Below are positions 35,551 through 43,772 of a DNA stretch of 43,772 bases, one piece after another. The stretch's first letter is position 1, and each line of letters starts with the position of its first letter. The notes beneath the pieces were generated by a model. That model worked only from the letters and a program-made list of their open reading frames with translations, was not told the DNA's origin and did no database searches. This stretch comes from Actinobacteria bacterium Ga0077541 (GTDB lineage Bacteria; Actinomycetota; Thermoleophilia; Miltoncostaeales; Miltoncostaeaceae), in the NCBI GenBank assembly GCA_001464995.1, contig LNEQ01000249.1, positions 1 to 43,772 on the forward strand, given 5' to 3'. Position numbers and translations under genes: made by a program.

Positions 35551-37319
35551 CGCTGGCGGGTGAGCCGGAGGGTGTAGGGACCGCCGCCGCGGCGGGCGAA
35601 CACGTCGACGTAGTACACGCCCGACCGCTTCGCGCGGTGGACGATGACGCCGGTCGGACGGGTTCCGGGGCGGTAGTCGATCAGGTGCCGCTCGAGGTTG
35701 CCGTTCTCGGTGCCCACCGTGCGCGTACCCGGATCCCAGAGGTAGAGGTCGAGGCGCGGCCTGCCGTGCGTGAGGACCACGCGCAGGCGCTCGCCGCGCT
35801 TCAGCCGGACGGCGTAGACGTCCTCGGAGTCCTCGAACTGGTCGGCGGTCGCCCGTATCACCAGGGGCCGCCCGGCCTCGTTGAGGCGCGTGGTCCCGGC
35901 GAGCCACTTGATGTCGTCGTTCACCTCGCCGACGTCGTCCTCGGGGCCCTGCAGCGAGACGGCCGCCCGGGGGTTGACGACGCCGAAGCCGTTGGTGTTG
36001 TCGCGGCCGGTGGTGCCGATGTCGGTGGCCGTGTTCTTGAGGTGGCGCGCCAGCTGGTACGGGCTGAGGGCGCCCCCGTTGGCCGCCTGCACCAGGGCGG
36101 CGACACCCGAGACGTAGGGCGCCGCCATCGAGGTGCCGTCCTTCAGGGCGTACCCGGGCGCGACCACGCGCTCGTTCACCCTCCGCGGCACGCTCGAGAG
36201 GACGTTGACGCCCGGGGCGATGACGTCGACGGTGCGGTTGTGGTTGGAGAAGGTCGCGGCGGCGAACGGCCGCGGGCAGTCGAAGGTCACGATCCCGTCG
36301 CACTGCGCGCCCACGCCGAGGACGCGGCGGTAGCCGGCCGGGAAGTTGAGGGCGTTGACGTCCTGGCCCTGGTTGCCGACCGACGCGACGATCAGGGCCC
36401 CGCGCGCGGTGGCCCAGAAGACGGTGTCCTGGAACGCCTGGGAGTAGCCCGGGCCCCCGGCCGAGATGTTGATCACCTTGGCGCCGTTGAGGACCGCGTG
36501 GCGGATGCCCCGCATCATGGTCTCGTCGGTGCTGCTGCCGTCGCGGTCGGCGATCTGCACCGGGATGACGGACGCGGCCCCCTGCACGGCGGGCGCGACG
36601 CCGACCACCCCGACCCCGTTGGCCGGCGCGGCGGCGATCCCGGCCACGTGTGTGCCGTGCCCCGAGATCCCGTGGTCGCCGGCGTCGGCGTCGCCCCGGA
36701 GGGTGCTGCGCGGGGCGATGAGGGGGCTGGCCGGTCCGCCCCACTCCTCGTGGCCCGAGTCGATGCCGCTGTCGAGGACCGCGATCGCGGGCCGCGGCCC
36801 GAGGGTGATCAGATCGGCGCCCCAGGTGGACCCCGCGAGGAGCCCCCACTGCGACGACGGGGTGAAGAAGGGGTCCGTGACCGGCGGCGCGGCGCCGGGG
36901 GGTGAGGGCGGCGCGGGGCGGTCGGCGGTGCGCCGGGTCAGCGACCACTCGGCGCCCGCGACCTGTGCCCGGGCCAGGACGCGTGCGCGCGCGCCGGCCG
37001 GGGCTGACGGGGAGAGGCCCCAGACGCCGGCCTCGGGCACGACGGGGGCCAGCTCGCCGAGCCCCGCCAGACGCGCCTCGGCGGCCGCCCGCCGGGGCGC
37101 GTCGCTGAAGGTGACCAGCAGGCGCGAGGCCCCGGGGAGCGTGCGCGCGAACTCGACGCGCGGCGCGGCGCCGGCGGCGGACGGCGCCCCGGGAGCGGGC
37201 TTCTGGGCGCCGGGCGGCACGGTCGCGGTGGCGGTGGCGGTCGCGGCCGTGGCGCCCCCCAGGACGGCGAGGGTGACGGCGAGGGCCGCGGTGCGGTGGC
37301 TGGTGGGGTTCCTAGACAT
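35547..37319 (-). CDS. Secreted S8-family subtilisin-like serine protease
   Basis: A 590-residue preproprotein from ATG 37319. The signal peptide (ALAVTLAVLGGATAATATA) and a propeptide-like region precede the catalytic domain (res ~165-440), with Asp in AVLDSGIDSGHE, His in GISGHGTHVAGIAA and Ser in LKDGTSMAAPYVSGVAALVQ. The oxyanion Asn region is SVGNQGQDVN. A C-terminal beta domain (~460-590: YAVRLKRGERLRVVLTHGRP, GVYYVDVFARRGGGPYTLRL) resembles pre-peptidase C-terminal modules. The start overlaps the nadE stop by 8 nt, an odd pairing with a cytosolic enzyme. Its stop codon lies inside repeat copy B. Confidence 0.95.
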   Translation of the reverse strand: MSRNPTSHRTAALAVTLAVLGGATAATATATATVPPGAQKPAPGAPSAAGAAPRVEFARTLPGASRLLVTFSDAPRRAAAEARLAGLGELAPVVPEAGVWGLSPSAPAGARARVLARAQVAGAEWSLTRRTADRPAPPSPPGAAPPVTDPFFTPSSQWGLLAGSTWGADLITLGPRPAIAVLDSGIDSGHEEWGGPASPLIAPRSTLRGDADAGDHGISGHGTHVAGIAAAPANGVGVVGVAPAVQGAASVIPVQIADRDGSSTDETMMRGIRHAVLNGAKVINISAGGPGYSQAFQDTVFWATARGALIVASVGNQGQDVNALNFPAGYRRVLGVGAQCDGIVTFDCPRPFAAATFSNHNRTVDVIAPGVNVLSSVPRRVNERVVAPGYALKDGTSMAAPYVSGVAALVQAANGGALSPYQLARHLKNTATDIGTTGRDNTNGFGVVNPRAAVSLQGPEDDVGEVNDDIKWLAGTTRLNEAGRPLVIRATADQFEDSEDVYAVRLKRGERLRVVLTHGRPRLDLYLWDPGTRTVGTENGNLERHLIDYRPGTRPTGVIVHRAKRSGVYYVDVFARRGGGPYTLRLTRQR

Positions 37320-39186
37320 GCCGACTCGTGATCGGCATTCGACGGTCACGCCCGAATGCCCTTGGAGTGATCTTGATCCCGACCGGGCCCTGGCGCCGCT
37401 TGTACTCGGCCCGGTCGACCATCCGGATCACGTCGGAGACGACCCGCTCCGGATGCCCCTGGTCGACGATCTGCCCCGGCTCGAGCCCGCGCTCGACGTA
37501 TCCCTCGAGGATCGCATCCAACACGTCATACGGGGGAAGGCTGTCGGTGTCGAGCTGTCCGGGTCGCAGCTCGGCCGTGGGCGGGCGCTGGATCGTCTCC
37601 TCGGGGATGACCTCCCGGCCCTCCGACGCGTTGCGCCACCGGCTGAGCCGGTAGACCCAGGTCTTGGAGAGGTCGCGGAGCGGCGCGAAGCCCCCGACCA
37701 TGTCGCCGTACAGCGTGCTGTAGCCCACCGACATCTCGCTCTTGTTTCCGGTGGCCAGCACGAGGGGGCCGAGCTTGTTCGAGATCGCCATCAGGAGGGT
37801 GCCGCGGGCCCGCGCCTGCAGGTTCTCCTCCGTGATGTCCGGGGGCCGGCCGGCGAGCGGCCCGGCGAGGGCGGCCTCGAAGGCATCGACGACCGCGCCG
37901 ATGGGGACGGTGATCAGGCCGATGCCCAGCGACGCGGCGAGCGCCTCGGCGCCCGCGAGGCTGACCGGCGACGAGTGCGCGGACGGCAGCGCCACCCCCG
38001 TGACGCGGTCCGGGCCGAGGGCGTCGGCCGCAAGCGCGGCGGTGAGGGCCGAGTCGATGCCCCCCGAGAGGCCGATCAGGACGCCCGGGAAGCCGTTCTT
38101 GCCGACGTAGTCGCGGATGCCGACCACCAGCGCCGCCCACACCTCGGGCTCGTCGCGCAGCGGCTCGGCGCGTTCCGGCGTGGCGGTCGCGCCGCGGTCC
38201 GGGGCGCGGGCCACGATGCGCAGGATGCGCTCGGGGTGCGCGCCGGGGAGGCGGCGCGAGAGGGGCTCGCGCAGGCGCCGGCGCGCCGACATCCCGGGGT
38301 CGATGTCGGCGATCAGGAGATGGGGCGAGAACTGCGGCGCGCGCGCGACCACCTCTCCCGACGCGTCGAACACGGCCGAGCGACCGTCGAAGACCAGCTC
38401 GTCCTGCCCGCCGACCTGGTTGCAGAAGGCCAGGGCGGCCGCGCAGTCGTCGGCCCGCGTGGCGAGCATCGCCTCGCGGCGATCGCCCTTCCCCCGGTGG
38501 TAGGGCGACGCCGAGATGCAGCAGACGAGATCGACGCGGGCGGCGGCCAGATCGGCGGCGACCGGGCTCGGGTACCAGATGTCCTCGCAGACGGCGAGGC
38601 CGATGCGGGTGCCGTTGACCTCGAGCACCATCGGCTCGTCGCCGGCGCGGAAGTAGCGGGCCTCGTCGAACACGCCGTAGTTGGGCAGGAAGCGCTTGTG
38701 GTAGACGGCCTGGACGCGGCCGTCGGCCACCACGGCCGCGGCGTTGTGGCAGTCGCCGTTCCACTCGGGGAAGCCGATCACGGCGACCCCGGTGCGCACC
38801 GTCGCCGCGACGCGGTCGAGGGCCGCGCGCGCCGAGGCCGCGAAGGCGGGCCGGAGCAGGAGGTCCTCGGGCGGGTAGCCGGTGATGGCGAGCTCCGGCA
38901 CGAGCGTGACGTCCGCCCCGGCGCGGGCGGCGTCGGCGAGGGCCGCCATGATCATCTCGGCGTTGCCGTCGATGTCACCGACGACCGTGTTCAGCTGTGC
39001 CAGGGCGACTCGGATCGTTCTCGTGTCCCGCGGTGGTGGTTGGTCAACGGCTCCGAGCGGACCGCCGTGGCGCGGGGCGTTCTGCGTCCGGTGTTCCCGG
39101 CGACCTGCGACTCGGTCGCGGGGCCCGGGAGCGGTAAGCTCACGGGTGACAACGATACGCCTCGCGGGCGGGCGCGCGCTGCCCAC
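37312..39186 (-). CDS. nadE: Glutamine-dependent NAD+ synthetase
   Basis: The N-terminal nitrilase-type glutaminase domain (IRVALAQLNTVVGDIDGNAE, Glu in LVPELAITGYPPEDL, Lys in YHKRFLPNYG, Cys in GLAVCEDIWYP) feeds ammonia to the C-terminal synthetase domain (LIGLSGGIDSALTAALAADA, NLQARARGTLLMAISNK, LATGNKSEMSVGYSTLYGDM). It amidates nicotinic acid adenine dinucleotide to NAD+. The start is unclear: the only canonical in-frame start is GTG 39186, 57 codons before the conserved N-terminus at about 39015, and the extra residues look unconserved. The 3' end overlaps the subtilase start. Confidence 0.94.
   Translation of the reverse strand: MGSARPPARRIVVTRELTAPGPRDRVAGRREHRTQNAPRHGGPLGAVDQPPPRDTRTIRVALAQLNTVVGDIDGNAEMIMAALADAARAGADVTLVPELAITGYPPEDLLLRPAFAASARAALDRVAATVRTGVAVIGFPEWNGDCHNAAAVVADGRVQAVYHKRFLPNYGVFDEARYFRAGDEPMVLEVNGTRIGLAVCEDIWYPSPVAADLAAARVDLVCCISASPYHRGKGDRREAMLATRADDCAAALAFCNQVGGQDELVFDGRSAVFDASGEVVARAPQFSPHLLIADIDPGMSARRRLREPLSRRLPGAHPERILRIVARAPDRGATATPERAEPLRDEPEVWAALVVGIRDYVGKNGFPGVLIGLSGGIDSALTAALAADALGPDRVTGVALPSAHSSPVSLAGAEALAASLGIGLITVPIGAVVDAFEAALAGPLAGRPPDITEENLQARARGTLLMAISNKLGPLVLATGNKSEMSVGYSTLYGDMVGGFAPLRDLSKTWVYRLSRWRNASEGREVIPEETIQRPPTAELRPGQLDTDSLPPYDVLDAILEGYVERGLEPGQIVDQGHPERVVSDVIRMVDRAEYKRRQGPVGIKITPRAFGRDRRMPITSRHV
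39135..39140 (+). promoter_or_regulatory. Possible -10 box for the zinc-ribbon gene
   Basis: TAAGCT matches TANNNT. It lies 74 nt before ATG 39215 and 5 nt before an in-frame GTG (39146), so either a 5' leader or an N-terminally longer leaderless form is possible. Confidence 0.3.
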
Positions 39187-39214
39187 CCGGAACGGCGACG
39201 AGCGGGGAGTACGA

Positions 39215-39616
39215 ATGGGAAGTCTGCCACCTCAGCGTCGTCAGGCGGGTGGCCCCGGGGGTGGACCCGGCGGCCGGGCCGGACGGACCAACCTGAGCCC
39301 CAAGGAGGGCGCCGAGGAAGCCGAGCGCCGACTGGGCAAGCCCTGCTTCCACGCCGGGCAGAAGGTGCAGGGCACCTACGCCTGCGTCGCCTGCCAGTTC
39401 CAGATCCGCAACCGCGGCACGCTGCCGACCTGCCCGGATTGCGGGGAGATCGTGTGGGCCTACATGGAGAGCGGCCCGCGCCCCGTGCCCGAGGGCGAGC
39501 AGGCCGGCGCCCCGCGGCCCGCACCCGCCCAGGCCCCCACGGCGACCGTCGAGGAGGGCGTCTCCCTGCAGCCTCCGGGGGTCACCGTCACCGAGGGAGT
39601 GAAGCTCCAGCCCTGA
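39215..39616 (+). CDS. Small zinc-ribbon protein
   Basis: A 133-residue protein from ATG 39215 behind GGGGAG. A basic, Gly-rich N-terminus (res 1-30) is followed by a zinc ribbon at ~55-80 (YACVACQFQIRNRGTLPTCP, then DCGE) with two CxxC pairs. A Pro/Ala-rich linker leads to a tail containing a short repeat, VEEGVSLQP and VTEGVKLQP. The ribbon probably binds zinc. I cannot name a process. It is divergent from nadE. The part of the track ORF before 39146 is a shadow of nadE. Confidence 0.75.
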   Translation: MGSLPPQRRQAGGPGGGPGGRAGRTNLSPKEGAEEAERRLGKPCFHAGQKVQGTYACVACQFQIRNRGTLPTCPDCGEIVWAYMESGPRPVPEGEQAGAPRPAPAQAPTATVEEGVSLQPPGVTVTEGVKLQP

Positions 39617-39623
39617 CTCCCCG

Positions 39624-39640
39624 GGCGCCGGTGCGGCGCC
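39624..39640 (+). terminator. Weak hairpin after the zinc-ribbon gene
   Basis: GGCGCC-ggtgc-GGCGCC forms a 6-bp stem 7 bp after the stop codon. There is no real T-tract, only TCCTTC. Confidence 0.3.
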
Positions 39641-39767
39641 TCCTTCACACATTGCGAACAGAGTGACGCAAACCTCTTACTCATCCACTGCCGCACCCAC
39701 ATTCGAGCGATGCACCATCCGCACCATCACGGCGCGCCCGTCGGGCCGCCGCCCACTCGGAGGTGGA

Positions 39768-40304
39768 GTGATACGCCGCGCGTTGACCCTCGTGGTCGCC
39801 CTGATGCTGCTCGTGCCGGCGTTGGCCGAGGCCAAGAACGCCCACACCAAGCGGACGGGCAACCGGGTCCCCTCGGCGCAGCTCGCCGCCACGGGCAGCG
39901 GGGCGATGACGGTGGTCGGCCGGATGTCGGTGTACGGGGCGATCCCCGAATGGGGATCGCTGGTCGTCCTCGACCGGGCCGGTGACGCCGAGGCGCACCT
40001 GGCCGGTCAGCCGCTGCAGTTCTCCCGGGGGCGCGTCCGCGTCGTCCGGGTGCGCCAGGCGGCGGGGCTGCTCTTCGTGAAGGGCTCGAACCTCACGGTG
40101 ACCGTCCTCGGGGTCGACCTCTCGTTCTCGATCGCCGGGAACGGGCGCGCGAAGCTCCTCGGAACCGGTGTCTACAGGCTCAACTCCGATCCGGAGAAGG
40201 CCTGGGCCCGCACCTGGTTCAACGTCGTTCCCTCCTCCTCCGCGAGACGAAGGAGTGCCGAACGGTGCGCACAATGCTCCCCACCGGCGGTTCCACGGCG
40301 CTGA
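39768..40304 (+). CDS. Putative secreted protein of unknown function
   Basis: A 178-residue protein from GTG 39768 with GGAGGTGGA just upstream; the track's earlier ATG 39663 is less likely because the signal peptide starts here. The signal peptide is VIRRALTLVVALMLLVPALA with a cut near AEA. The mature part is beta-rich (GAIPEWGSLVVLDRAGDAEA, VRVRQAAGLLFVKGSNLTVT). The C-terminus turns Arg/Cys-rich (ARRRSAERCAQCSPP). No domain is recognised. The ~150 bp before it hold nothing clear. Confidence 0.65.
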   Translation: MIRRALTLVVALMLLVPALAEAKNAHTKRTGNRVPSAQLAATGSGAMTVVGRMSVYGAIPEWGSLVVLDRAGDAEAHLAGQPLQFSRGRVRVVRVRQAAGLLFVKGSNLTVTVLGVDLSFSIAGNGRAKLLGTGVYRLNSDPEKAWARTWFNVVPSSSARRRSAERCAQCSPPAVPRR

Positions 40305-40431
40305 CCCCCCTCGTGACGCCCGCGGCCCGGGGCGGCTCATGAGCTCGGCCCTCTCCCCTCCGTCCCGGCTCGGCGCCGCGACGACACGGGCGCGCGGCGA
40401 GACGACGGTGGACCGCGCCGTGCCGCGCGAC

Positions 40432-40437
40432 TACCAT
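40432..40437 (+). promoter_or_regulatory. Possible -10 box for the two-component operon
   Basis: TACCAT lies 9 nt before ATG 40447. No Shine-Dalgarno is evident, so near-leaderless transcription is possible. Confidence 0.3.
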
Positions 40438-40446
40438 CGGGCGCCG

Positions 40447-41147
<701 letters not shown>

Positions 41148-41151
<4 letters not shown>

Positions 41152-42578
41152 CCCGGTCGCTCCCCCGGCCCTGGCGCACCCTGCGGGGGCGCCTCGTGCT
41201 GGCGGCGGCGGGGGGGCTGATCGTGGCCGCCGCGGTCTTCGCGGCGGTCGCCGGCGGCCTGATCCGCGCCCAGTCCGAGGAGGTGGCCCGCACCGAGCTC
41301 GACCGCCAGGCGGCGGCGCTGGCGCTCATCGTCAGCGAGCAGGCCGAGCGCCAGCTCGCGCGTGGCGTGGAGTTCACCTTCATCCGCCCGGGCAACCTCC
41401 AGGCGCTGGTCGGTCCCAACACCCAGCTCTACTACTCCGGCCTCCAGCTCACCCCCGGCGGCGAGCACCCCACCGGCGAGATCCCGTCCGTGGCGGGGCG
41501 CGAGATCGACTTCGGCGTGCTGGAGCGCGACGAGGTCCAGCGCATCGATTTCACGCTGCCCGGCGAGTCCCGGCCCACGGAGGCCTCGGCGGCGGCCGTC
41601 TACCTGGGGGACGAGGCGGTGGGCGCCATCCTGCTGACGCGCCCGCCGGGGGAGCTCGCGTCCGCGTGGCCCGACGTGGCCTCGCGGGTGTTCACCGCCG
41701 CGGGGCTCGGCCTCGGGGTCGCGCTGCTGCTGACGCTGCTGCTCACCAGCCGGATCACCCGCCCCCTGACCGCGATGCAGGCCGCGACCCACCGCGTCGC
41801 CGGAGGCGACCTGCGCACGGAGCTGGGGCCGACCGGCACCTCCGAGCTCGACGAGCTGGCGTCCGACTTCAACCTGATGGTGCGCCGGCTGGCCGAGCGC
41901 GAGGGCGAGACGCGCGAGTTCCTGATGCGCGTCACCCACGATCTGCGCACGCCACTGACGGCCATCCGCGGGCACGCCGCCGCCCTCGCCGACGGCGTGG
42001 TGCCGTCGGACGACGTGCCGCGCTCGCTCTCGGCGATCGAGGGCGAGGCGGCGCGCCTCGAGTCGCTCGTCGCCGACCTGCTCGACCTGGCGCGGCTCGA
42101 CGCGCAGCGCTTCGACCTCGACCTCAGCTCGGTGGAGCCCGCCGGCGTGCTCGACCGCGCGTTCGACGCCATGCAGGCCGAGGCGGTCAACCGGGGCGTC
42201 TCCTTCGAGCGCGGAATCGATGCGCTGCAGCCGATGGTCACCGACGAGTCGCGCGTGCAGCGCATCGTCAGCAACCTCCTCGACAACGCGATCCGCTGGA
42301 CCCCTGCCGGCGGGACGGTCCGCCTGGAGGGGCGCGCCCGGCCCGGCGGGGGCTTCCGCGCCTCGGTGAGCGACACCGGCCCCGGGATCCCCGTCGTCCA
42401 GCAGGAGAGGATCTTCGAGGCGTTCCAGTCGGAGGAGACCCCCGACGGCCGCCGCGGCAGCGGGCTCGGCCTCGCGATCAGCCGCCAGCTCGCCCGCGCC
42501 CTCGGGGGCGACGTCCACGTGGAGAGCCGCGAGGGCGTCGGCAGCCGCTTCGTCCTGGACGTCCCCGACCGGGGCTGA
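41148..42578 (+). CDS. Membrane sensor histidine kinase
   Basis: A 476-residue protein from GTG 41148. An N-terminal membrane helix (LVLAAAGGLIVAAAVFAAVA), a ~140-residue extracytoplasmic sensor region and a second helix (GLGLGVALLLTLLL) lead to HAMP (~200-255, SRITRPLTAMQAATHRVAGG). The dimerisation domain has the phospho-His in MRVTHDLRTPLTAIRGHAAA. The ATPase domain has NLLDNAIRW, DTGPGIP and GSGLGLAISRQLA. It phosphorylates the upstream response regulator. The stimulus is unknown. Confidence 0.95.
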
Positions 42579-42644
42579 CGCGCCCGGGCGGGCGGCCGGC
42601 CGATCTGGACCATCGGGGAGGGGTGTCGAGTCCTCCTCCGGGCC

Positions 42645-42650
42645 TACGAT
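42645..42650 (+). promoter_or_regulatory. Possible leaderless -10 box for the last secreted protein
   Basis: TACGAT lies 6 nt before ATG 42657, the same spacing as at guaB and the PPOX gene. Confidence 0.4.
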
Positions 42651-42656
42651 CGCGGC

Positions 42657-43155
42657 ATGAAGGCGATCACGACGGCCCTCCTCGTCGCCGCCGCCACGGC
42701 GGCCGCCACCACGGTCGCCGTGGCGGAGCCCACCGGCACGCCCCCGTACGTCCCGCCCGCCGGCACCACCTGCGCGCCCTCGGGGGCGTGGGTCACGACC
42801 TCGCGCGGGAGGCAGCACCTGCGAGACGCTCCTGCCCGACGGCACCCACGCGTTCACGTTCGGCGCCGGCACGCGCATATCCGCGTCGACGCCCCGCCTC
42901 CTCCTGAAACGAGGCGAGACCGTCACCGTCACGTTCGTCGCACCGCCGCAGCGCGTGGTCGTGCTGACGACCTACGGGAACCCGCGAGCGACCTCCGGCC
43001 CCACGTACCGGCTCTCGCCGTTCACCACCACCTGGCGCGCGAGGCCCGGCAGCGGCCTCCTCGAGTTCACCACCACCCAGCGCTTCGCCAGCCCGACCGG
43101 CGCCGTCTACGACACCCTGGTCGGCTACAGCGCCGTCTACCGGACGGTCCGCTGA
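42657..43155 (+). pseudogene. Secreted protein gene with a one-base frameshift
   Basis: ATG 42657 opens a signal peptide (MKAITTALLVAAATAAATTV) and continues to about CAPSGAWVTTSRG. The frame then turns Arg/His-rich, while the +1 frame continues with well-behaved protein sequence: GSTCETLLPDGTHAFTFGAG, LLLKRGETVTVTFVAPPQRV, and GAVYDTLVGYSAVYRTVR before TGA at 43153. Removing one G from GGG (42807-42809) joins the two into about 165 residues. It is either a recent mutation or a base-calling error. The reconstructed protein is exported and beta-rich, with no recognised domain. The track's 172-residue ORF is half shadow. Its stop sits at the left edge of the terminal inverted-repeat element. 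Confidence 0.65.
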
Positions 43156-43255
43156 GAGCAGGTGGCGCCACGTGATCGTTCAGTGCGGTCGGACGGTTCC
43201 GTGCTCGGGACGTGCGTCGACGCACTGATCTCCCACTTGCGGGGAGATCAGGGCG

Positions 43256-43646
43256 GCAAATCACCCTTAGCAGGGCGATTTGCACCCAGCAGGCACCGGC
43301 TTGCGCCGGGGATGGCCTCTGGAACACCCAGACGCAAGCGCACCCAGGGACGGCCACTCGGGACGATCACGTCCGCGAGAGCGGACGGTTGGTGGGCGCA
43401 GCGCCTGCCTCCGTCCCCTGCCGACCCCTGCGCGATGGCAGACGATCCGAAGGGCAAGGGCGCCCTGTCGGGTCTCATGGCTCGCAGCGTGCGCTACCGG
43501 GGCTGTGCCCGGAGCTGCGTTGGTGAAGGGTGAGGCCTGAGACCTGGGTTTCGTCTGCGGACCACCGTGATTGGTGTACCGCGACGTATCCCGGGCGACA
43601 GCCCGGAGGAGCGGAATCAAAAGGGCCCCGACGAGGGGCCCTTTTG
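43256..43646 (+). ncRNA. Candidate structured non-coding RNA inside the terminal element
   Basis: On the plus strand the core shows a series of local hairpins: GCAAATCACCCT/AGGGCGATTTGC (43256-43283), CCGGC/GCCGG (43296-43309), GTCCGC-gaga-GCGGAC (43371-43386), CCGGG/CCCGG (43497-43512), a two-helix stem at 43557-43582, and CCGGGC-gaca-GCCCGG (43591-43606). It ends in a perfect intrinsic terminator. GNRA-like gaga and gaca tetraloops fit RNA. I checked for tmRNA, RNase P and SRP RNA signatures and saw none. The strand is inferred from the terminator, which is nearly symmetric, so minus-strand transcription is not excluded. Confidence 0.5.
43618..43646. terminator. Strong intrinsic terminator, usable on both strands
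   Basis: CAAAAGGGCCCC-gacga-GGGGCCCTTTTG is a perfect 12-bp stem flanked by A and T tracts. It is the only textbook rho-independent terminator I see in the window and it closes the structured core of the terminal element. Confidence 0.85.
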
Positions 43647-43772
43647 TCGCCCTGATCTCCCCGGTAGTGGGAGATCAGTGCGTCGACGCACGTCCTGCGC
43701 ACGGGACCGTCCGACCGCGCAGACGATCACGTGGCGCCAACCGCTCTGGAGAAGCGCTCCGTGGGACGCCCT

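Larger units (their letters stand above)
43155..43747. repeat. Element with ~100-bp inverted terminal repeats around a structured non-coding core
   Basis: The left arm (43155-43260) and right arm (43642-43747) are inverted copies. By hand alignment about 86 of 98 core positions match, in blocks such as TGGCGCCACGTGATCGT, GCGGTCGGACGGT and CGGGGAGATCAGGGCG. Each arm itself holds the palindrome GTGCGTCGACGCAC and a hairpin CTGATCTCCC...GGGGAGATCAG. No transposase or convincing ORF lies inside; the track ORFs here read through the palindromes. No clear target-site duplication is visible. It could be a MITE-like mobile element or a giant RNA/DNA cruciform. It fills the whole gene-free right end of the window apart from the last ~25 bases. 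Confidence 0.8.

Noticed and set aside
33939-36905. 988-residue plus-strand ORF
   Set aside because: It runs opposite AcuC, YciI, the repeat and the subtilase; composition is that of a shadow frame.
36466-39666. 1066-residue plus-strand ORF
   Set aside because: It is antisense to the subtilase and nadE and then overlaps the zinc-ribbon gene in another frame.
43162-43533. 123-residue ORF inside the terminal element
   Set aside because: It reads through the left palindromic arm. The same TCVDALISH string appears from the right arm on the other strand, which simply reflects the inverted repeat. No signal of a real protein.
43256-43646. tmRNA, RNase P RNA or SRP RNA in the terminal core
   Set aside because: I looked for the tRNA-like 3' end of tmRNA, the GAGGAAAGTCC block of RNase P RNA and the GGAAGGAAGCA-like loop of SRP RNA and found none.

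Overview
The window is about 43.8 kb of very GC-rich, gene-dense DNA that looks chromosomal. Several genes point to an actinobacterium: a zwf-opcA-pgl operon, a CtpE-type calcium P-type ATPase, a TreT-type trehalose synthase, an MqnD-like futalosine-pathway enzyme, frequent GTG/TTG starts and TANNNT boxes placed as leaderless promoters. A deep-branching class such as Thermoleophilia is my best guess; this is inference, and there is no rRNA gene to test it. I see no phage, plasmid, CRISPR array, tRNA, rRNA or transposase gene.

Layout. 1-5.4 kb: a flavin-binding PPOX protein (cut by the window edge), a cupin, mqnD coupled to a small Cys-rich protein, a DtxR-type metalloregulator, a Crp/Fnr regulator, a secreted M14 carboxypeptidase (leader probably frameshifted), a lipoprotein glutathione peroxidase and a 32-residue membrane microprotein. 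5.5-8.7 kb: nitronate monooxygenase, a LuxR regulator with a degenerate receiver, a long-hairpin repeat and two lipoproteins. 8.7-16.3 kb: guaB, then tkt-zwf-opcA-pgl, ending unexpectedly in an Anbu proteasome homologue. 16.3-20.6 kb: a P1B metal ATPase with a CBS/HypB-like partner, and trehalose synthase. 20.8-28 kb: an ackA-xfp-ctpE operon (phosphoketolase shunt plus cation pump) facing an FAD oxidoreductase. 28-33 kb: two diguanylate cyclases flanking a Pro-rich, membrane-anchored surface protein. 33-39.6 kb: ABC ATPase and AcuC-type deacetylase, a YciI protein, a second copy of the hairpin repeat, a subtilase overlapping nadE, and a zinc-ribbon protein. 39.7-43.2 kb: a secreted protein, an OmpR/histidine-kinase pair and a frameshifted secreted protein.

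How the genes work together. tkt, zwf, opcA and pgl form the oxidative pentose phosphate module, supplying NADPH and pentoses. Xfp and AckA would turn xylulose-5-P or fructose-6-P into acetate and ATP, so the two sugar-phosphate blocks are metabolically linked. Metal handling recurs (DtxR, P1B ATPase, CBS/HypB-like protein, CtpE), as does c-di-GMP and envelope biology.

Most unusual parts. (1) The last ~600 bp hold no credible gene. They are an element with ~100-bp inverted terminal repeats enclosing ~380 nt packed with hairpins and ending in a strong intrinsic terminator; I match it to no known RNA class. (2) A ~165-bp long-hairpin repeat occurs twice in opposite orientation, 28 kb apart. (3) Genes in operons repeatedly overlap as NTGA, apparently including three CTG starts. 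(4) TANNNT boxes lie 6-7 nt before many first-gene start codons, suggesting widespread leaderless transcription.
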